A DNA stretch of 64,000 bases from contig JAUIMM010000519.1 in the NCBI GenBank assembly GCA_031769625.1, positions 4,087,501-4,151,500 on the forward strand, in the 5' to 3' direction. Both the position numbers and the translations under genes were made by a program. This document shows, piece by piece, positions 20,369 to 30,240 of the stretch (positions are counted from its first letter, which is position 1; each line of letters starts with the position of its first letter). The notes beneath the pieces are model-generated. The model was given only the letters and a program-made list of their open reading frames with translations. It was not told the DNA's origin and ran no database searches. This DNA is from Taudactylus pleione (taxonomy: Eukaryota; Chordata; Amphibia; Anura; Myobatrachidae).

Positions 20369-21304
20369 GATGGCACCACGTATGTGACCCCTCTCACCAA
20401 TTATATATTAAATAGGCGAGAGACCACCCTGCAGCACCGCACCGCAAGGGCTTAGCAGAAAGAACAGGGACAGTAATAAAGCTGACAGTCTTGAGAAGAA
20501 AAGTTACAGGCAGCAGCGCTAGCACAGTCACATACAATGCAAAGAAAATCATTTCCTGCACTAACAGCGCTGATCACTCAACTACACAGACACAGGGGTT
20601 GGTAGGACACAGCGCTGCATACACAGACCTGACCACAGCGGAGGAGAGGTATGCGGGGGGACCCAGACCACGATGCTTCCAATGCAGGCTTCCAGCAGCG
20701 TTCACCATGCTTCTGAAAAGATGGCCGCCGAGGAGCAGAGAGAAGGCTGGCCTGGGGGAGGAGCGCTGACACAGGGCCAGTCAGCACAGTGCAGAGAGGG
20801 CTGTGTGCAGCGGGGGAGGCGCCGGCTGTGAGACAGGGAAGGCGCGCTCCCCTGGCATGCATTTAACCCTTGGGACGCCGCAGCGCTACCACTCTGTTGC
20901 GGTCCGCTGTCCCAGGGGGTAGTGGAAGCACAGGTTGGTCGCCTGGATCCACGCTGCAGCCAGTCCCCAGGGAGCCCCCTGCCTGGGGACTTAGGACCAT
21001 GTGATCAGCGGTGACCCACCGCGGGACCCCGCTGCTTACCTCTGTCCCCCTTGAATCCGGCCATGGTCCGGAACATCTGGGGTCACCGCTAGCTGTGACC
21101 CCAAATGCCCACCAGCATCCCCGGATCAGTATCGGCGTTCTGGTACCGGCGGGGTGTAGGGAAGACAGCATGGACGTCAGGACTGACTGTCCATGCTGTT
21201 CATCCAGATGTGCAGCCACAGCTACATGAAGAAAAAAGCTTCAGGGGCTCTTCTAGCCCCCACTCCAACAGGTGCACCCGACTCCGGCCGGGCACCAAAC
21301 TAAA
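20369..21304 (-). other. DIRS 5' untranslated leader
   Basis: About 935 bp between the gag-like ATG and the right terminal repeat, GC- and CpG-rich. Short frames on both strands show no domain. It probably serves as promoter and leader of the element; this is inferred from position. Confidence 0.6.
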
Positions 21305-21456
21305 CTGAGGTGCCTTGGCTCGGGGGCGGGGTATAGGAGGGGGACCTAGTGCATCCTGGGAGGCTGAAAGCTTAACTCTTTGGTGCCCTGCGACTGACGT
21401 CACACCTATACCCCAAGGTATCCTGTGGATACCCTATGGACCCTGAAGTAGAAATA
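21305..21456. repeat. DIRS right inverted terminal repeat
   Basis: The inverted partner of 15545-15690. It contains TGACGTCA at 21395-21402, and its outer end reads CCCTATGGACCCTGAAGTAG before entering the TA microsatellite. Confidence 0.88.
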
Positions 21457-22016
21457 TATATATTTACACACACTTATACATACACATACATACATAAAAA
21501 TGGGAGGGCAACTTGTGCGGGGGAAGGGGTGCACCTGTGATGGAGACCTGTGATCGAGGGGGGAGGGGGAGAACACCGGCGGGGGGCAGACCTGTGAATG
21601 CGGGGGGGGGGGAGAACACCCGTGGGGGGGCAGACCTGTGATTGTGCGGGGGGGGGTGCGCATCGGTCATCGAAGGCTCAGCTGTGGATGATTATCGCGG
21701 AGGGGGGCGTTGCACACGTGGGGACGGCAGTGGAGACCAGTGCTGTTGTCAGGGGCGGGGGGGCTACGTACTTACTGGAGACTGGTGATAGACTGTAGTG
21801 CAGCAGCTGCAACAGCTCCACCGCTCCTCTCCTACGCTGCACCTGCCCCATCCCCTATACAAACAGGGTCCAACAGACATACATGGAGGAGGGGACAGAC
21901 ATATACACATACATACACACACTGGCAAGCAGGGTCGCTTATAGCCACATACATACAGACAAGGAGGGTCACACATATACACGTACAGGCAGGGTGGTTC
22001 ACACGTAGGCACATAC
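21457..22016. repeat. Microsatellite and G-rich minisatellite
   Basis: TA/CA/CATA repeats at 21457-21500. These are followed by a G-rich imperfect tandem array (21520-21680) built on CAGACCTGTGAT and GGGGGGGAGAACACC words. From 21850 it becomes the CATA minisatellite with AGGCAGGGTGGTTCACAC units, which resumes at 27135 on the far side of the hAT insertion. Confidence 0.75.
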
Positions 22017-22659
22017 ATACATACTAGGGGTGTGCACCGGCCACTTTTCGTGTTTTGTGTTTTGGTTTTGGATCTGGATCTTTCTTCGTGTTTTGGATCT
22101 GGATTGGTTTTGCCAAAACCACCCTTCCGTGTTTTGGGTTCTGGGTTTTGTGTTTTGGATCTGTATTTTTTTTTTAAAAAGCATAAAAACAGCTAAAATC
22201 ACAGAATTTGTTGGTTTCTCTGCTCCTATGCTATTATTAACCTCAATAACCTTAATTTCCACTCATTTCCAGTCTATTCTGAACACCTCACACCTCACAA
22301 TAGTGTTTTCATGTCCAAAAGGTTGCACCGAGGTAGCTGGATGACTATGCTAAGCAACACGAGTGGGCGGCACAAACACGTGACCCATCTAGGAGTGACA
22401 CTGCAGTGGCAGACAGGATGGCAGTTAGAAAAACTAGGCCCCAAACTGTACATAATGCAAAGAAAAAAAAGAAGTGCAAGATGGAATTGTCCTTGGGCCC
22501 TCCCACCCACCCTTATGTTGTATAAACAGGACATGCACACTTTAACAAATCAATCATTTCAGCGCCAGGGTCTGCCACACAACTGTGGCTGAAATGATTG
22601 GTTCGTTTGGGCCCCCACAAAACAAGCTGGCAATTAATGTGTCCCTGCACAAACTGGCT

Positions 22660-25600
22660 CTACGGAGGCAAGATGTCATCCTCATCCTCCTCATCCACCG
22701 ATTCCTCACCCTCTTCAGTGTGTACATCCTCATCCTCACAAAGTATTAACTCGTCCCCACTTGAATCCACCACCACAGGTCCCTCTGTACCTTCTGGAGG
22801 CTGGTCTGCCTGGAAGAGCTGATAATTCATTTTGATGAACATCATCTTCTCCACATTCTGTGGAAGCAACCTCCTACGCCTTTCGCTGACAAGGTTCCCG
22901 GCTGCACTAAACACTCTTTCGGAGTACACACTGGAGGGGGGGCAACTCAGGTAAAATAGAGCCAGCTTGTACAGGGGCCTCCAAATTGCCTCTTTTTCCT
23001 GCCAGTACAGGTATGGACTGTCTGACATGCCTACTTGGATGCTGTCACCGATGTAATCCTCCACCATTCTGTCAATGGTGACAGTATCAAATGCAGTGAC
23101 AGTAGACATGTCAGAAATTGTTGCCAGGTCCTTCAGTCCGGACCAGATGTCCAAACTTGGTCCTGCCTGCCCTGCATCACCGCCAGCGGGTTGCTTAGGA
23201 TACCTAAGTTTTTTCCTGGCAGCCCCAGTTGCGGGAGAAAATGAAGAAGGAGCCGTTGACGTGTCACGTTCCGCTTCAGCTGACAGTGTGTTCACCAGCA
23301 GGTCTTTGCACCTCTGCAGGCTTGTGTCGGCCGGAAAGAGAGACACCACATAGGCTTTAAACCTAGGATCAAGCACGGTGGCCAAAATGTAGTGGTCTGA
23401 TTTCAACAGATTGACCACCCTGGAATCCTGGCAAAGCGAATGAAGGGCTTCATCCACAAGTCCCACATGCCGAGCGGAATCGCTCCGTCTTAGCTCCTCC
23501 TTCACTTTCTCCAGCTGCTTCTGCAAAAGCCTGATGAGGGGAATGACCTGACTCAAGCTGGCTGTGTCTGAACTGACTTCACGTGTGGCAAGTTCGAAGG
23601 GCTGGAGAACCTTGCACAACACGGAAATCATTCTCCACTGCGCTTGAGTCAGGTGCATACCCCCTCCTTTGCCTATGTCATAGGTGGATGTATAGGCTTG
23701 TATGGCCTTTTGCTGCTCCTCCATCCTCTGAAGCATATAGAGGGTTGAGTTCCACCGCGTCACAACCTCTTGCTTCAGGTGATGGCGGGGCAGGTTCAAG
23801 AGTGTTTGCTGGCGCTCCAGTCTTCGGCACGCAGTCGCTGAATGGCGAAAGTGGCCAGAAATTTTTCGGGCCACCCAAAGCGTCTCCTGCACGCCCCTGT
23901 CGCTTTTCAGAAAATTCTGCACCACCAAGTTTATTGTGTGAGCAAAACATGGGACGTGCTGGAATTTGCCCAGATGTAATGCCCGCACAATATTGGTGGC
24001 GTTGTCAGATATCACAAATCCCCAGGAGAGTCTAAGTGGGGTAAGCCACTGGGCGATGATTTCCCTCAGTTTCTCTAAGAGGTTGTCGGCGGTGTGCCTC
24101 TTACTGAAACCGGTGATACACAGCGTAGCCTGCCTTGTAACGAGCTGGCGTTTCTGAGATGCTGCTACTGGTGACGCTGCTGCTGTTGCTGCGTAAGGTG
24201 ATACATCTACCCAGTGGGCTGTCACAGTCATATAGTCCTTAGTCTGCCCTGTTCCACTTGTCCACATGTCCGTGGTTAAGTGGACATTGTGTACAACGGC
24301 ATTTTTCAGGACACTGAGGACACTTTTTCTGACGTTTCTGTACAGTCTCGGTATCGCCTGCCTAGTGAAGTGGAATCTAGACGGGATTTGGAACCGGGGA
24401 CACACTACCTCCATCAATTGTCTAAATCCCACTGCACTAATGGCGGATACCGGACGCACGTCTAACACCAACATAGCAGTCAAGGCCTCAGTTATACGTT
24501 TTGCTTCAGGATGACTGCTGTCGTACTTCATCCTCCTCGCTAAGGACTGTTGGAGGGTCAATTGTTTAGTAAAAGTAGTGGTGTTCCTACTTCCTCTCTG
24601 GGATGATGAACGACTCCCAGCAGCAGCAATAGCAGCAGCGGCAGCAGTAGGCGTAGCAATGCAGGATCCTCCAGAGGAATCCCGGATAGGAGAGTCAGTC
24701 ATGCCAGTGAGATGGCCTGCAGGACTACTTCCGATCCTGACTAAGGAGGAAATTGACGAGGAGGGAGTTGACGGTGTGGTTTGCAGGCGCTTGGATACAA
24801 CAGGACAACGGGATTTAGGTGTCCCTGGACTGCTTACGGTCTTAGCCAAAGTTTCTGAACTTGACAGTAACTTTTTATGAACGCGCTGCAGGTGCCGTAT
24901 AAGGGAGGATGTTCCTAGGTGGTTGACGTCCCTACCCCTACTTATTTCACCTTTACATATGGTACATATGGCAAGACAGTTGTTGTCCGGATTTGGATAG
25001 AAATATTGCCAGACCAAAGAGGTGGAATGTTTGGTCTTCTGCCCAGGCATGACCGTGATGGGCTTTTTCATCCCACGGACAACAACTGTCTCCCCCGGAG
25101 CCTGATTTAAACAAACCACATCACCATCAGAATCCTCCTCGCCAACTTCCTCCTCAGCGCCAGCTACACCAGTATCCTCATCCTGTTGTACTTCAACAGT
25201 GACATCTTCAATTTGCATATCAGCAAGTGGACTGTGGGTGCTCCTTTCAGCACTTGCAGGGGGCGTGCAAATGGTGGAAAGAGCCACCTCTTCACGTCCA
25301 GTGCTGGGAAGGTCAGGCATCGCAACCACCACCACACTTGGACTCTCCTTGGGGATTTGTGATATCTTCTTAGAAAGCACAGTTCTTCGCTGTGCTTTTG
25401 CCAGCTTAACTCTTTTGATTTTTTTAGTGGGAGGAGGGCTTCCATCGTCATGTGAAGCTGAACCACTAGTCATGAACATACTAGGGATCGACCTTAGCCG
25501 TTCCTTGCCACTCCGTGTCGTAAATGGCATATTGGCAAGTTTACGTTTCTCTTCAGCTGATTTAAATGTCTTTTTCAAGGTCATTTTCCTGAACTTTGCC

Positions 25601-25773
25601 ATTTGGGATTGTATGTGCCCTCTACTATGACATTGGGCATCGGCCTTGGCAGACGACGTTGATGGCATGTTATCGTCTATGTCATGACTAGTGGCAGCAG
25701 CTTCAGCACTAGGAGGAAGTGGTTCTTGATCTTTCTCTATTTTATTTTTATCGGAGAAAGTTTGGTCCTCCAT
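22660..25773 (-). CDS. hAT-family transposase with BED zinc finger (ZBED-like)
   Basis: 1037 residues with no internal stop. The N-terminus is Ser/Lys rich, with a basic putative nuclear signal around PPPTKKIKRVKLAKAQRR (about 113-130). The BED finger spans about 244-300, with Cys270, Cys273, His294 and His299. The RNase H-like catalytic core starts near 480: first Asp in TTDMWTS (about 502), second Asp in FVISDNATNI (about 590), the CxxH pair in CFAHTINL (about 609 and 612), the LDPRFKAY box, and the catalytic Glu in SSVYSERVFSAAG (about 952) inside the C-terminal dimerisation region. The tail is strongly acidic. Length and order fit active hAT transposases and host ZBED4/ZBED6-like derivatives. 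The presence of ends and target duplication argues for a transposon and not a domesticated gene. It would cut and paste this element and relatives sharing its ends. Confidence 0.93.
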   Translation of the reverse strand: MEDQTFSDKNKIEKDQEPLPPSAEAAATSHDIDDNMPSTSSAKADAQCHSRGHIQSQMAKFRKMTLKKTFKSAEEKRKLANMPFTTRSGKERLRSIPSMFMTSGSASHDDGSPPPTKKIKRVKLAKAQRRTVLSKKISQIPKESPSVVVVAMPDLPSTGREEVALSTICTPPASAERSTHSPLADMQIEDVTVEVQQDEDTGVAGAEEEVGEEDSDGDVVCLNQAPGETVVVRGMKKPITVMPGQKTKHSTSLVWQYFYPNPDNNCLAICTICKGEISRGRDVNHLGTSSLIRHLQRVHKKLLSSSETLAKTVSSPGTPKSRCPVVSKRLQTTPSTPSSSISSLVRIGSSPAGHLTGMTDSPIRDSSGGSCIATPTAAAAAIAAAGSRSSSQRGSRNTTTFTKQLTLQQSLARRMKYDSSHPEAKRITEALTAMLVLDVRPVSAISAVGFRQLMEVVCPRFQIPSRFHFTRQAIPRLYRNVRKSVLSVLKNAVVHNVHLTTDMWTSGTGQTKDYMTVTAHWVDVSPYAATAAASPVAASQKRQLVTRQATLCITGFSKRHTADNLLEKLREIIAQWLTPLRLSWGFVISDNATNIVRALHLGKFQHVPCFAHTINLVVQNFLKSDRGVQETLWVARKISGHFRHSATACRRLERQQTLLNLPRHHLKQEVVTRWNSTLYMLQRMEEQQKAIQAYTSTYDIGKGGGMHLTQAQWRMISVLCKVLQPFELATREVSSDTASLSQVIPLIRLLQKQLEKVKEELRRSDSARHVGLVDEALHSLCQDSRVVNLLKSDHYILATVLDPRFKAYVVSLFPADTSLQRCKDLLVNTLSAEAERDTSTAPSSFSPATGAARKKLRYPKQPAGGDAGQAGPSLDIWSGLKDLATISDMSTVTAFDTVTIDRMVEDYIGDSIQVGMSDSPYLYWQEKEAIWRPLYKLALFYLSCPPSSVYSERVFSAAGNLVSERRRRLLPQNVEKMMFIKMNYQLFQADQPPEGTEGPVVVDSSGDELILCEDEDVHTEEGEESVDEEDEDDILPP

Positions 25774-25810
25774 TTATGTTATATCGATTTGATATATACG
25801 TGCGGCTAAA

Positions 25811-26620
25811 CACAGAAAATAATTTTTTTTTTGGTTTGGACTGGAGTGTACTTTGTGGGTTACAGCACCCTTTAACGGTCAAGCCAGCCGGCCCTTTACT
25901 TATGACACAGGTGCACTCTTGGCACTACTTTGTTGATGCACGTGCGGCTACTGCGCACACAATTCACAAACACAGAAAATTATTTTTTTTTGGTTTGGAC
26001 TGGAGTGTACTTTCGGGGGTTACAGCACCCTTAACGGTCAAGCCAGCCGGCCCTTTACTTATGACACAGGCGCACGCTTGGCACTACTTTGTTGATGCAC
26101 GTGCGGCTACTGCGCACACAATTCACAAACACAGAAAATAATTTTTTTTTTGGTTTGGACTGGAGTGTACTTTCGGGGGTTACAGCACCCTTAACGGTCA
26201 AGCCAGCCGGCCCTTTACTTATGACACAGGCGCACGCTTGGCACTACTTTGTTGATGCACGTGCGGCTACTGCGCACACAATTCACAAACACAGAAAATA
26301 ATTTTTTTTTGGTTTGGACTGGAGTGTACTTTCGGGGGTTACAGCACCCTTAACGGTCAAGCCAGCCGGCCCTTTACTTATGACACAGGCGCACGCTTGG
26401 CACTACTTTGTTGATGCACGTGCGGCTACTGCGCACACAATTCACAAACACAGAAAATAATTTTTTTTTGGTTTGGACTGGAGTGTACTTTCGGGGGTTA
26501 CAGCACCCTTTAACGGTCAAGCCAGCCGGCCCTTTACTTATGACACAGGCGCACGCTTGGCACTACTTTGTTGATGCACGTGCGGCTACTGCGCACACAA
26601 TTCACAAACACAGAAAATAT
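25811..26620. repeat. Five tandem 159-160 bp repeats upstream of the transposase
   Basis: The word CACAGAAAAT recurs at 25811, 25971, 26130, 26290, 26449 and 26609, giving periods of 159-160 bp. Units contain TTTGGTTTGGACTGGAGTGT, AACGGTCAAGCCAGCCGGCC and GTTGATGCACGTGCGGCTAC and are nearly identical. They lie between the start codon and the right terminus, so within the 5' region of the gene, and may act as promoter or enhancer repeats or as transposase binding sites. The frames read through them are by-products. Confidence 0.92.
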
Positions 26621-26689
26621 ATTATTTTTTTAGCACTTGGGGGGAGCGCCCCTGATGGACAGAGCACCCCCTGGACAACACTACAGCTC

Positions 26690-27134
26690 TCCTTTAGGAC
26701 TGGGACACTGCACAGGACTTTGGAGTGGACACAGCCCCTATGGAGAACTGACTGCACAACACAGTCCAGCCAGCCCCTATGGACTTTGAAGTAGTGGACA
26801 CAGCCCCTATTAACAACAGCAGCACAGCACAACACAGCCAGCCCCTATGGACTTTGAAGTAGTGGACAATAGCAGCACTACACTACACTACACTACACAG
26901 CCCTAACTCCCACCCTCCCTCTTCACTGTCCACAGCCGAGTGAGAAAATGGCGCCGACGCGGGTACCTTATATAGGATCCAAAACCCGCGAGACTCGGAA
27001 GGCGGGATGATGACGTTTTGCCTCGATTTCAGATCCGAGTCAGGCGGGAAAAGTCGAGCCTGACTCGGATCGGACTCGGATCGGGGGGGCTCGGGGGGGT
27101 TCGGATTTTAGAAATCCGAACCCGCTCACCCCTA
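26690..27134. repeat. hAT right subterminal region with short direct repeats
   Basis: The word CAGCCCCTATGGACTTTGAA and its near copies occur at about 26728, 26773 and 26837. They are followed by CACTACACTACA repeats, CG-rich sequence and the terminal hairpin. Subterminal repeats of this kind are common transposase binding regions in hAT elements; function here is inferred. Confidence 0.6.
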
Positions 27135-27661
27135 ATACATACATACAGGCAGGGTGGTTCACACATACATACATACATACAGGCAAGGAGGCTCACACAG
27201 ACACATACATACGGACAGGGAGGGGCGATCACAAATACATACAGGCAGACATGGAGGTTCACACAGACACATACATACACTCATACATACATACATACAT
27301 ATATACATACAGGGAGGTAGGATCACACATACAAACATACATAGTCATACATACATACAGGCAGGCAAGCAAGGAGGCTCATACAGACACATACATACAG
27401 GAAGGCTCAAACATACATACATACATACATACATACATACAGGGAGGTAGGATCACACATACATACATACAGGCAGGCAGGCAAGGAGGCTCACACATAC
27501 ATACAGGGAGGATCATACATACAGGCAGGCAGCTCACACAGACACATACATACAGGAAGGCTCACACATACAGGGAGGATCACACATACATACAGGCAGA
27601 CAAGGAGGCACACACAGACACATACATACAGGGAGGATCACACATACATATATACATGCAT
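27135..27661. repeat. CATA minisatellite
   Basis: Irregular array of CATACATA runs separated by GGGAGGATCACACATAC, GGCAGGCAAGGAGGCTCACA and similar units. It continues the array interrupted at 22024 and resumes at 28036-28110. The 98-176 codon frames with repeated HTYIHTYI are translations of the array and are not genes. Confidence 0.92.
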
Positions 27662-28027
27662 CATACTTGCCGACATCTCGGCAGGGGAATCCGGGAGGGA
27701 GCTGGCAGGTCCATCCAGCAGGGAGGATGGGGGCGGGTCAAAGAGGCGGAGCGGGGGCGTGCCGACGCGATTGCGTCATAGTGGCCCCGCCCCCCGCTTT
27801 GTAATGCCAATATCACTGGCATTATAATCAGGGGGCGGGGCTACGATGACGCGATTCGCGCTGAATCGCGTCATCACACCCCCGCACCACCCACTTTTGC
27901 AGCTGGTGCGGGGGTTAGTGGGGAGCCGGCATCTATTCCAGGGGACTTACCTAGTCTTGCGGGGTGTCGGGAGCAGCACCCGATTTTCGGGAGGCTCCCG
28001 ACAGTCCCGGGAGAGTAGGCAAGTATG
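27662..28027. mobile_element. Non-autonomous hAT MITE (CATACTTGCC ends)
   Basis: A 366-bp element with terminal inverted repeats CATACTTGCC and GGCAAGTATG. The 8-bp duplication ACATGCAT at 27654-27661 and 28028-28035 is exact. The interior contains a CG-rich palindromic part (GACGCGATT... and AATCGCGTCATCA) and GGGAGGCTCCCGACAGTCCC near the right end. It is the same family as 4385-4766 but better preserved. Confidence 0.9.
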
Positions 28028-28109
28028 ACATGCATACATACATACATACATACTGTACATATGGACAGACAGGGAGGATCACAGATAGGGAAGAAGGATC
28101 ACACATACA

Positions 28110-28570
28110 TAGGTATGACGGCTGTCAGGTGCCTCCTACTGGAATGGGTTGGCAACAGCTGTGAAGTCCACCGCGAAATGGTGCCTGTGAGGAGGTCTCT
28201 GTTACCGGAGGTGCTGAGGAGGATTCCCTTGTGGAGCAGTCCTGTGCCGAGGGTCGCCGCAGTGTGCGCCGGCAGTCGCTGGAGTCCCTGCAACAGTGGG
28301 GATAGCAGGAGTCCCTGCAATGTGCGCCGCGGGGAGAGCTGGAGACCCTGCAGTGTGCGCGCGGGGGTAGAGCTGGAGTCCCTGCAGTGTGCGCCGGGGG
28401 GAGAGCTGGAGTCCCTGAAGTGTGCGCGCGGGGGGAGAGCTGGAGTCCCTGCAGTGTGCGCCGGGGGGAGAGCTGAAGTCCCTGCACTGTGCGTCGGAGG
28501 TAGCTGGTCCGTGCAGTGTGCGGAGTCCCTGCAGGGTGCACCTTGTGTCAGAGGACACTGTGTGATTCCC
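28110..28570. repeat. Minisatellite with about 36-bp units
   Basis: GAGCTGGAGTCCCTGCAGTG followed by TGCGCCGGGGGGA recurs irregularly from about 28265 to 28530. It produces repetitive frames on both strands (up to 187 codons) that are not supported as genes. Confidence 0.75.
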
Positions 28571-28587
28571 TGCTGTCCCGGTGTGTA

Positions 28588-28840
28588 AAAAGTAGGCGGA
28601 CACTAGCGACCAGTGCCCGCCTACTTATCGTCCAGTTGGGGGGAAGTTTCCCCCTACACTAGAACGATAGTTGGGGAAATCAAACATGTTTGATTTTCCC
28701 CAACTGGTTGGAACAACCGTTTTTTGGCGTTTTTCAGCTGACAATCGTTTGCTCCCACACACTAGACGATTATCATTCCAACCATCCAACTAGTTGGCTG
28801 GTCGGAACGATATCGTTCTGATGTGTGGGAGCCTAAAGTC
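28588..28840. mobile_element. MITE, GTAGGCGGACAC family
   Basis: Begins with the inverted pair GTAGGCGGACACTAGC and CCCGCCTACTT, then further short inverted repeats (AATCAAACATGTTTGATT at 28677-28694) and GTTGGAACAACCG/ATCATTCCAACC words. Related copies lie at 7041 and 14986. The borders are not defined. Confidence 0.5.
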
Positions 28841-29678
28841 TCTGGTGAAGATCCTGCTGCCACCAATCTGTATAGCGCTGCTGGTCACATGGGCCACTCC
28901 CGCCACAGTGCCCCTATGTAGAGGTGTATCGTGGAGCCATGGCACCCGGAGTATGCTATTGGCACGTGCCCCCCTCTACTGTATTTGGCTAAAGTGGGCG
29001 TGGCTAGTATGTGAGGCAAATTTGAAATGAAAAACAAAATCAAGAATTATCTACAGAGAACATCTTTTGCTGGATAATAAATGCACCCTTTGTCACCCCC
29101 AAACTGATTCTGTTTCCCCTTTGGCTTTATTACCCCACCCCTCTCCGCCCCGGGGCACACAGTTATGGGGGATGTGGTCAGCTCACCTCACAGCTGGCAA
29201 TATAAATGGCACAATTATAAAAAGCCTCCCCATAGATGTTTGGTATTTCCCCCTTGGGATAGCGGCAGAGGGGGAAAGAGACCGATAGAGACTGACAAAT
29301 GAGAGGAGAGAGAGTTTGAGACGGGCAAAAGAGTGAGTGGGAAATAAAGTGAAAGAGAAGGCGCAGAGAGAGAGAGAGAGAGAGAGAGACACAGATAATG
29401 CCACAAGGACTGGGTAAAAGAAACAGACAGGGAGGGAAATAGTAAAAATAGTATATAAATGAGAAGATGATATATAAAGAAATCATTCTCTGGAATGCAT
29501 GGAAGCCTGATACCCCCAGTCCAGTTACCCAAACGTTTATAAGGTTAAATTGCCAGCCTTTGTAGTAGTTTATTAAAAATGCCTTCTATGACATCTGTCA
29601 AAATAGAAGATCAAACCTACCAATTGCTCTCTGGCTGTCAGGCCATTAAGTAATTACAATTGCAGGTGGAGAGGCATA
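28841..29678. other. Spacer with GA microsatellite
   Basis: No recognised gene. (GA)n at 29367-29389 lies within a purine-rich stretch (29270-29460), whose complementary frames are Ser/Leu-rich low-complexity translations. Confidence 0.45.
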
Positions 29679-30240
29679 GGCAAACGCAGGGGGGGGTTTC
29701 CTTCTGCCTGGAAACCCCCCTCCTCAGCCCACACCATGACCACAATAGAAATAGTAATATAATAGAATTTTACTAGTGCTGCATGTTCTTCTCAGTATCA
29801 CAAATGAAATAATTAGCACCACCTGTGTATCTTTTAACATGTATCAGTCAGTAATAAATAACCTGTGCACCAACTCTGAAATCTGGAAAACATGCACTAT
29901 TAGGGATGTGCTGCTATTAAGCCCAATATGTACATATATGTCCAGGGCAGTGCTAGGTTCTGCTGCTGCTCCCAGACTCCCGGACTTGCCTCCATGCTCT
30001 GGAATGGTGCCCACATCTAAAATAAAAACATTCAGCTCAGGTAGAATGTCCGTACCGCCGCATTTAATGGCTTGCTGTGATCGCTGGTCCTCTATATGCT
30101 GGAATGATGACACACAATATACTTTGTATGATGCATATTAAAGCTGGTTAAGTGCTAATTCTACCCTCTTCATGGACTGGCCACACTCACTCTAAAATCA
30201 AGCATTTGGAAACCCCCCTCTAGAAATCCTGCGTTTGCCA
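29679..30240. mobile_element. MITE with GGCAAACGCAGG ends
   Basis: The left end GGCAAACGCAGGGGGGGGTT and the right end (30204-30240), containing AACCCCCCTC and CCTGCGTTTGCC, form terminal inverted repeats over 562 bp. No target duplication was resolved. There is no coding domain. Confidence 0.6.

Larger units (their letters stand above)
15503..21456 (-). mobile_element. Full-length DIRS-type retrotransposon
   Basis: An element of about 5.95 kb in minus orientation. The left terminal repeat (about 15503-15690) and the right one (about 21305-21456) are inverted copies, sharing GATACCTTGGGGTATAGGTG, CTGAAAGCTTAACTC-type sequence and CCCCGAGCCAAGGCACCTCA. An internal complementary region near 15838-15940 is complementary to both outer ends. 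Three ORFs in order (gag-like, RT/RNase H, tyrosine recombinase) are all open. DIRS elements replicate through a circular intermediate and integrate by tyrosine recombinase without target duplication, and none was seen. Flanks are TA/CA microsatellite. Ends are placed by eye to within about 5 bp. Confidence 0.92.
22025..27134 (-). mobile_element. Autonomous hAT transposon, apparently intact
   Basis: A 5110-bp element starting TAGGGGTG and ending CACCCCTA, flanked by ATACATAC at 22017-22024 and 27135-27142. The 8-bp duplication is exact but lies in CATA repeats. The minisatellite unit AGGCAGGGTGGTTCACAC is found on both sides, consistent with one insertion into a pre-existing array. It carries the complete transposase gene 22660-25773, a 160-bp tandem array upstream of the gene, and a right terminal hairpin (GGTTCGGATTTTAGAAATCC). 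The left 400 bp are shared with the foldback carrier at 8117. Confidence 0.9.

Noticed and set aside
22660..25773. Domesticated ZBED host gene
   Set aside because: The gene is enclosed by matching transposon ends with an exact 8-bp duplication and shares those ends with non-autonomous copies, so it is a transposon gene.
27018..27781. HTYIHTYI-repeat open frames (98-176 codons)
   Set aside because: Direct translation of the CATA/CACA minisatellite, continuing into a hAT MITE; no domain.
28025..28603. 187- and 138-codon frames on both strands
   Set aside because: They follow the 36-bp minisatellite; frames are open on both strands because of GC content and repeats.
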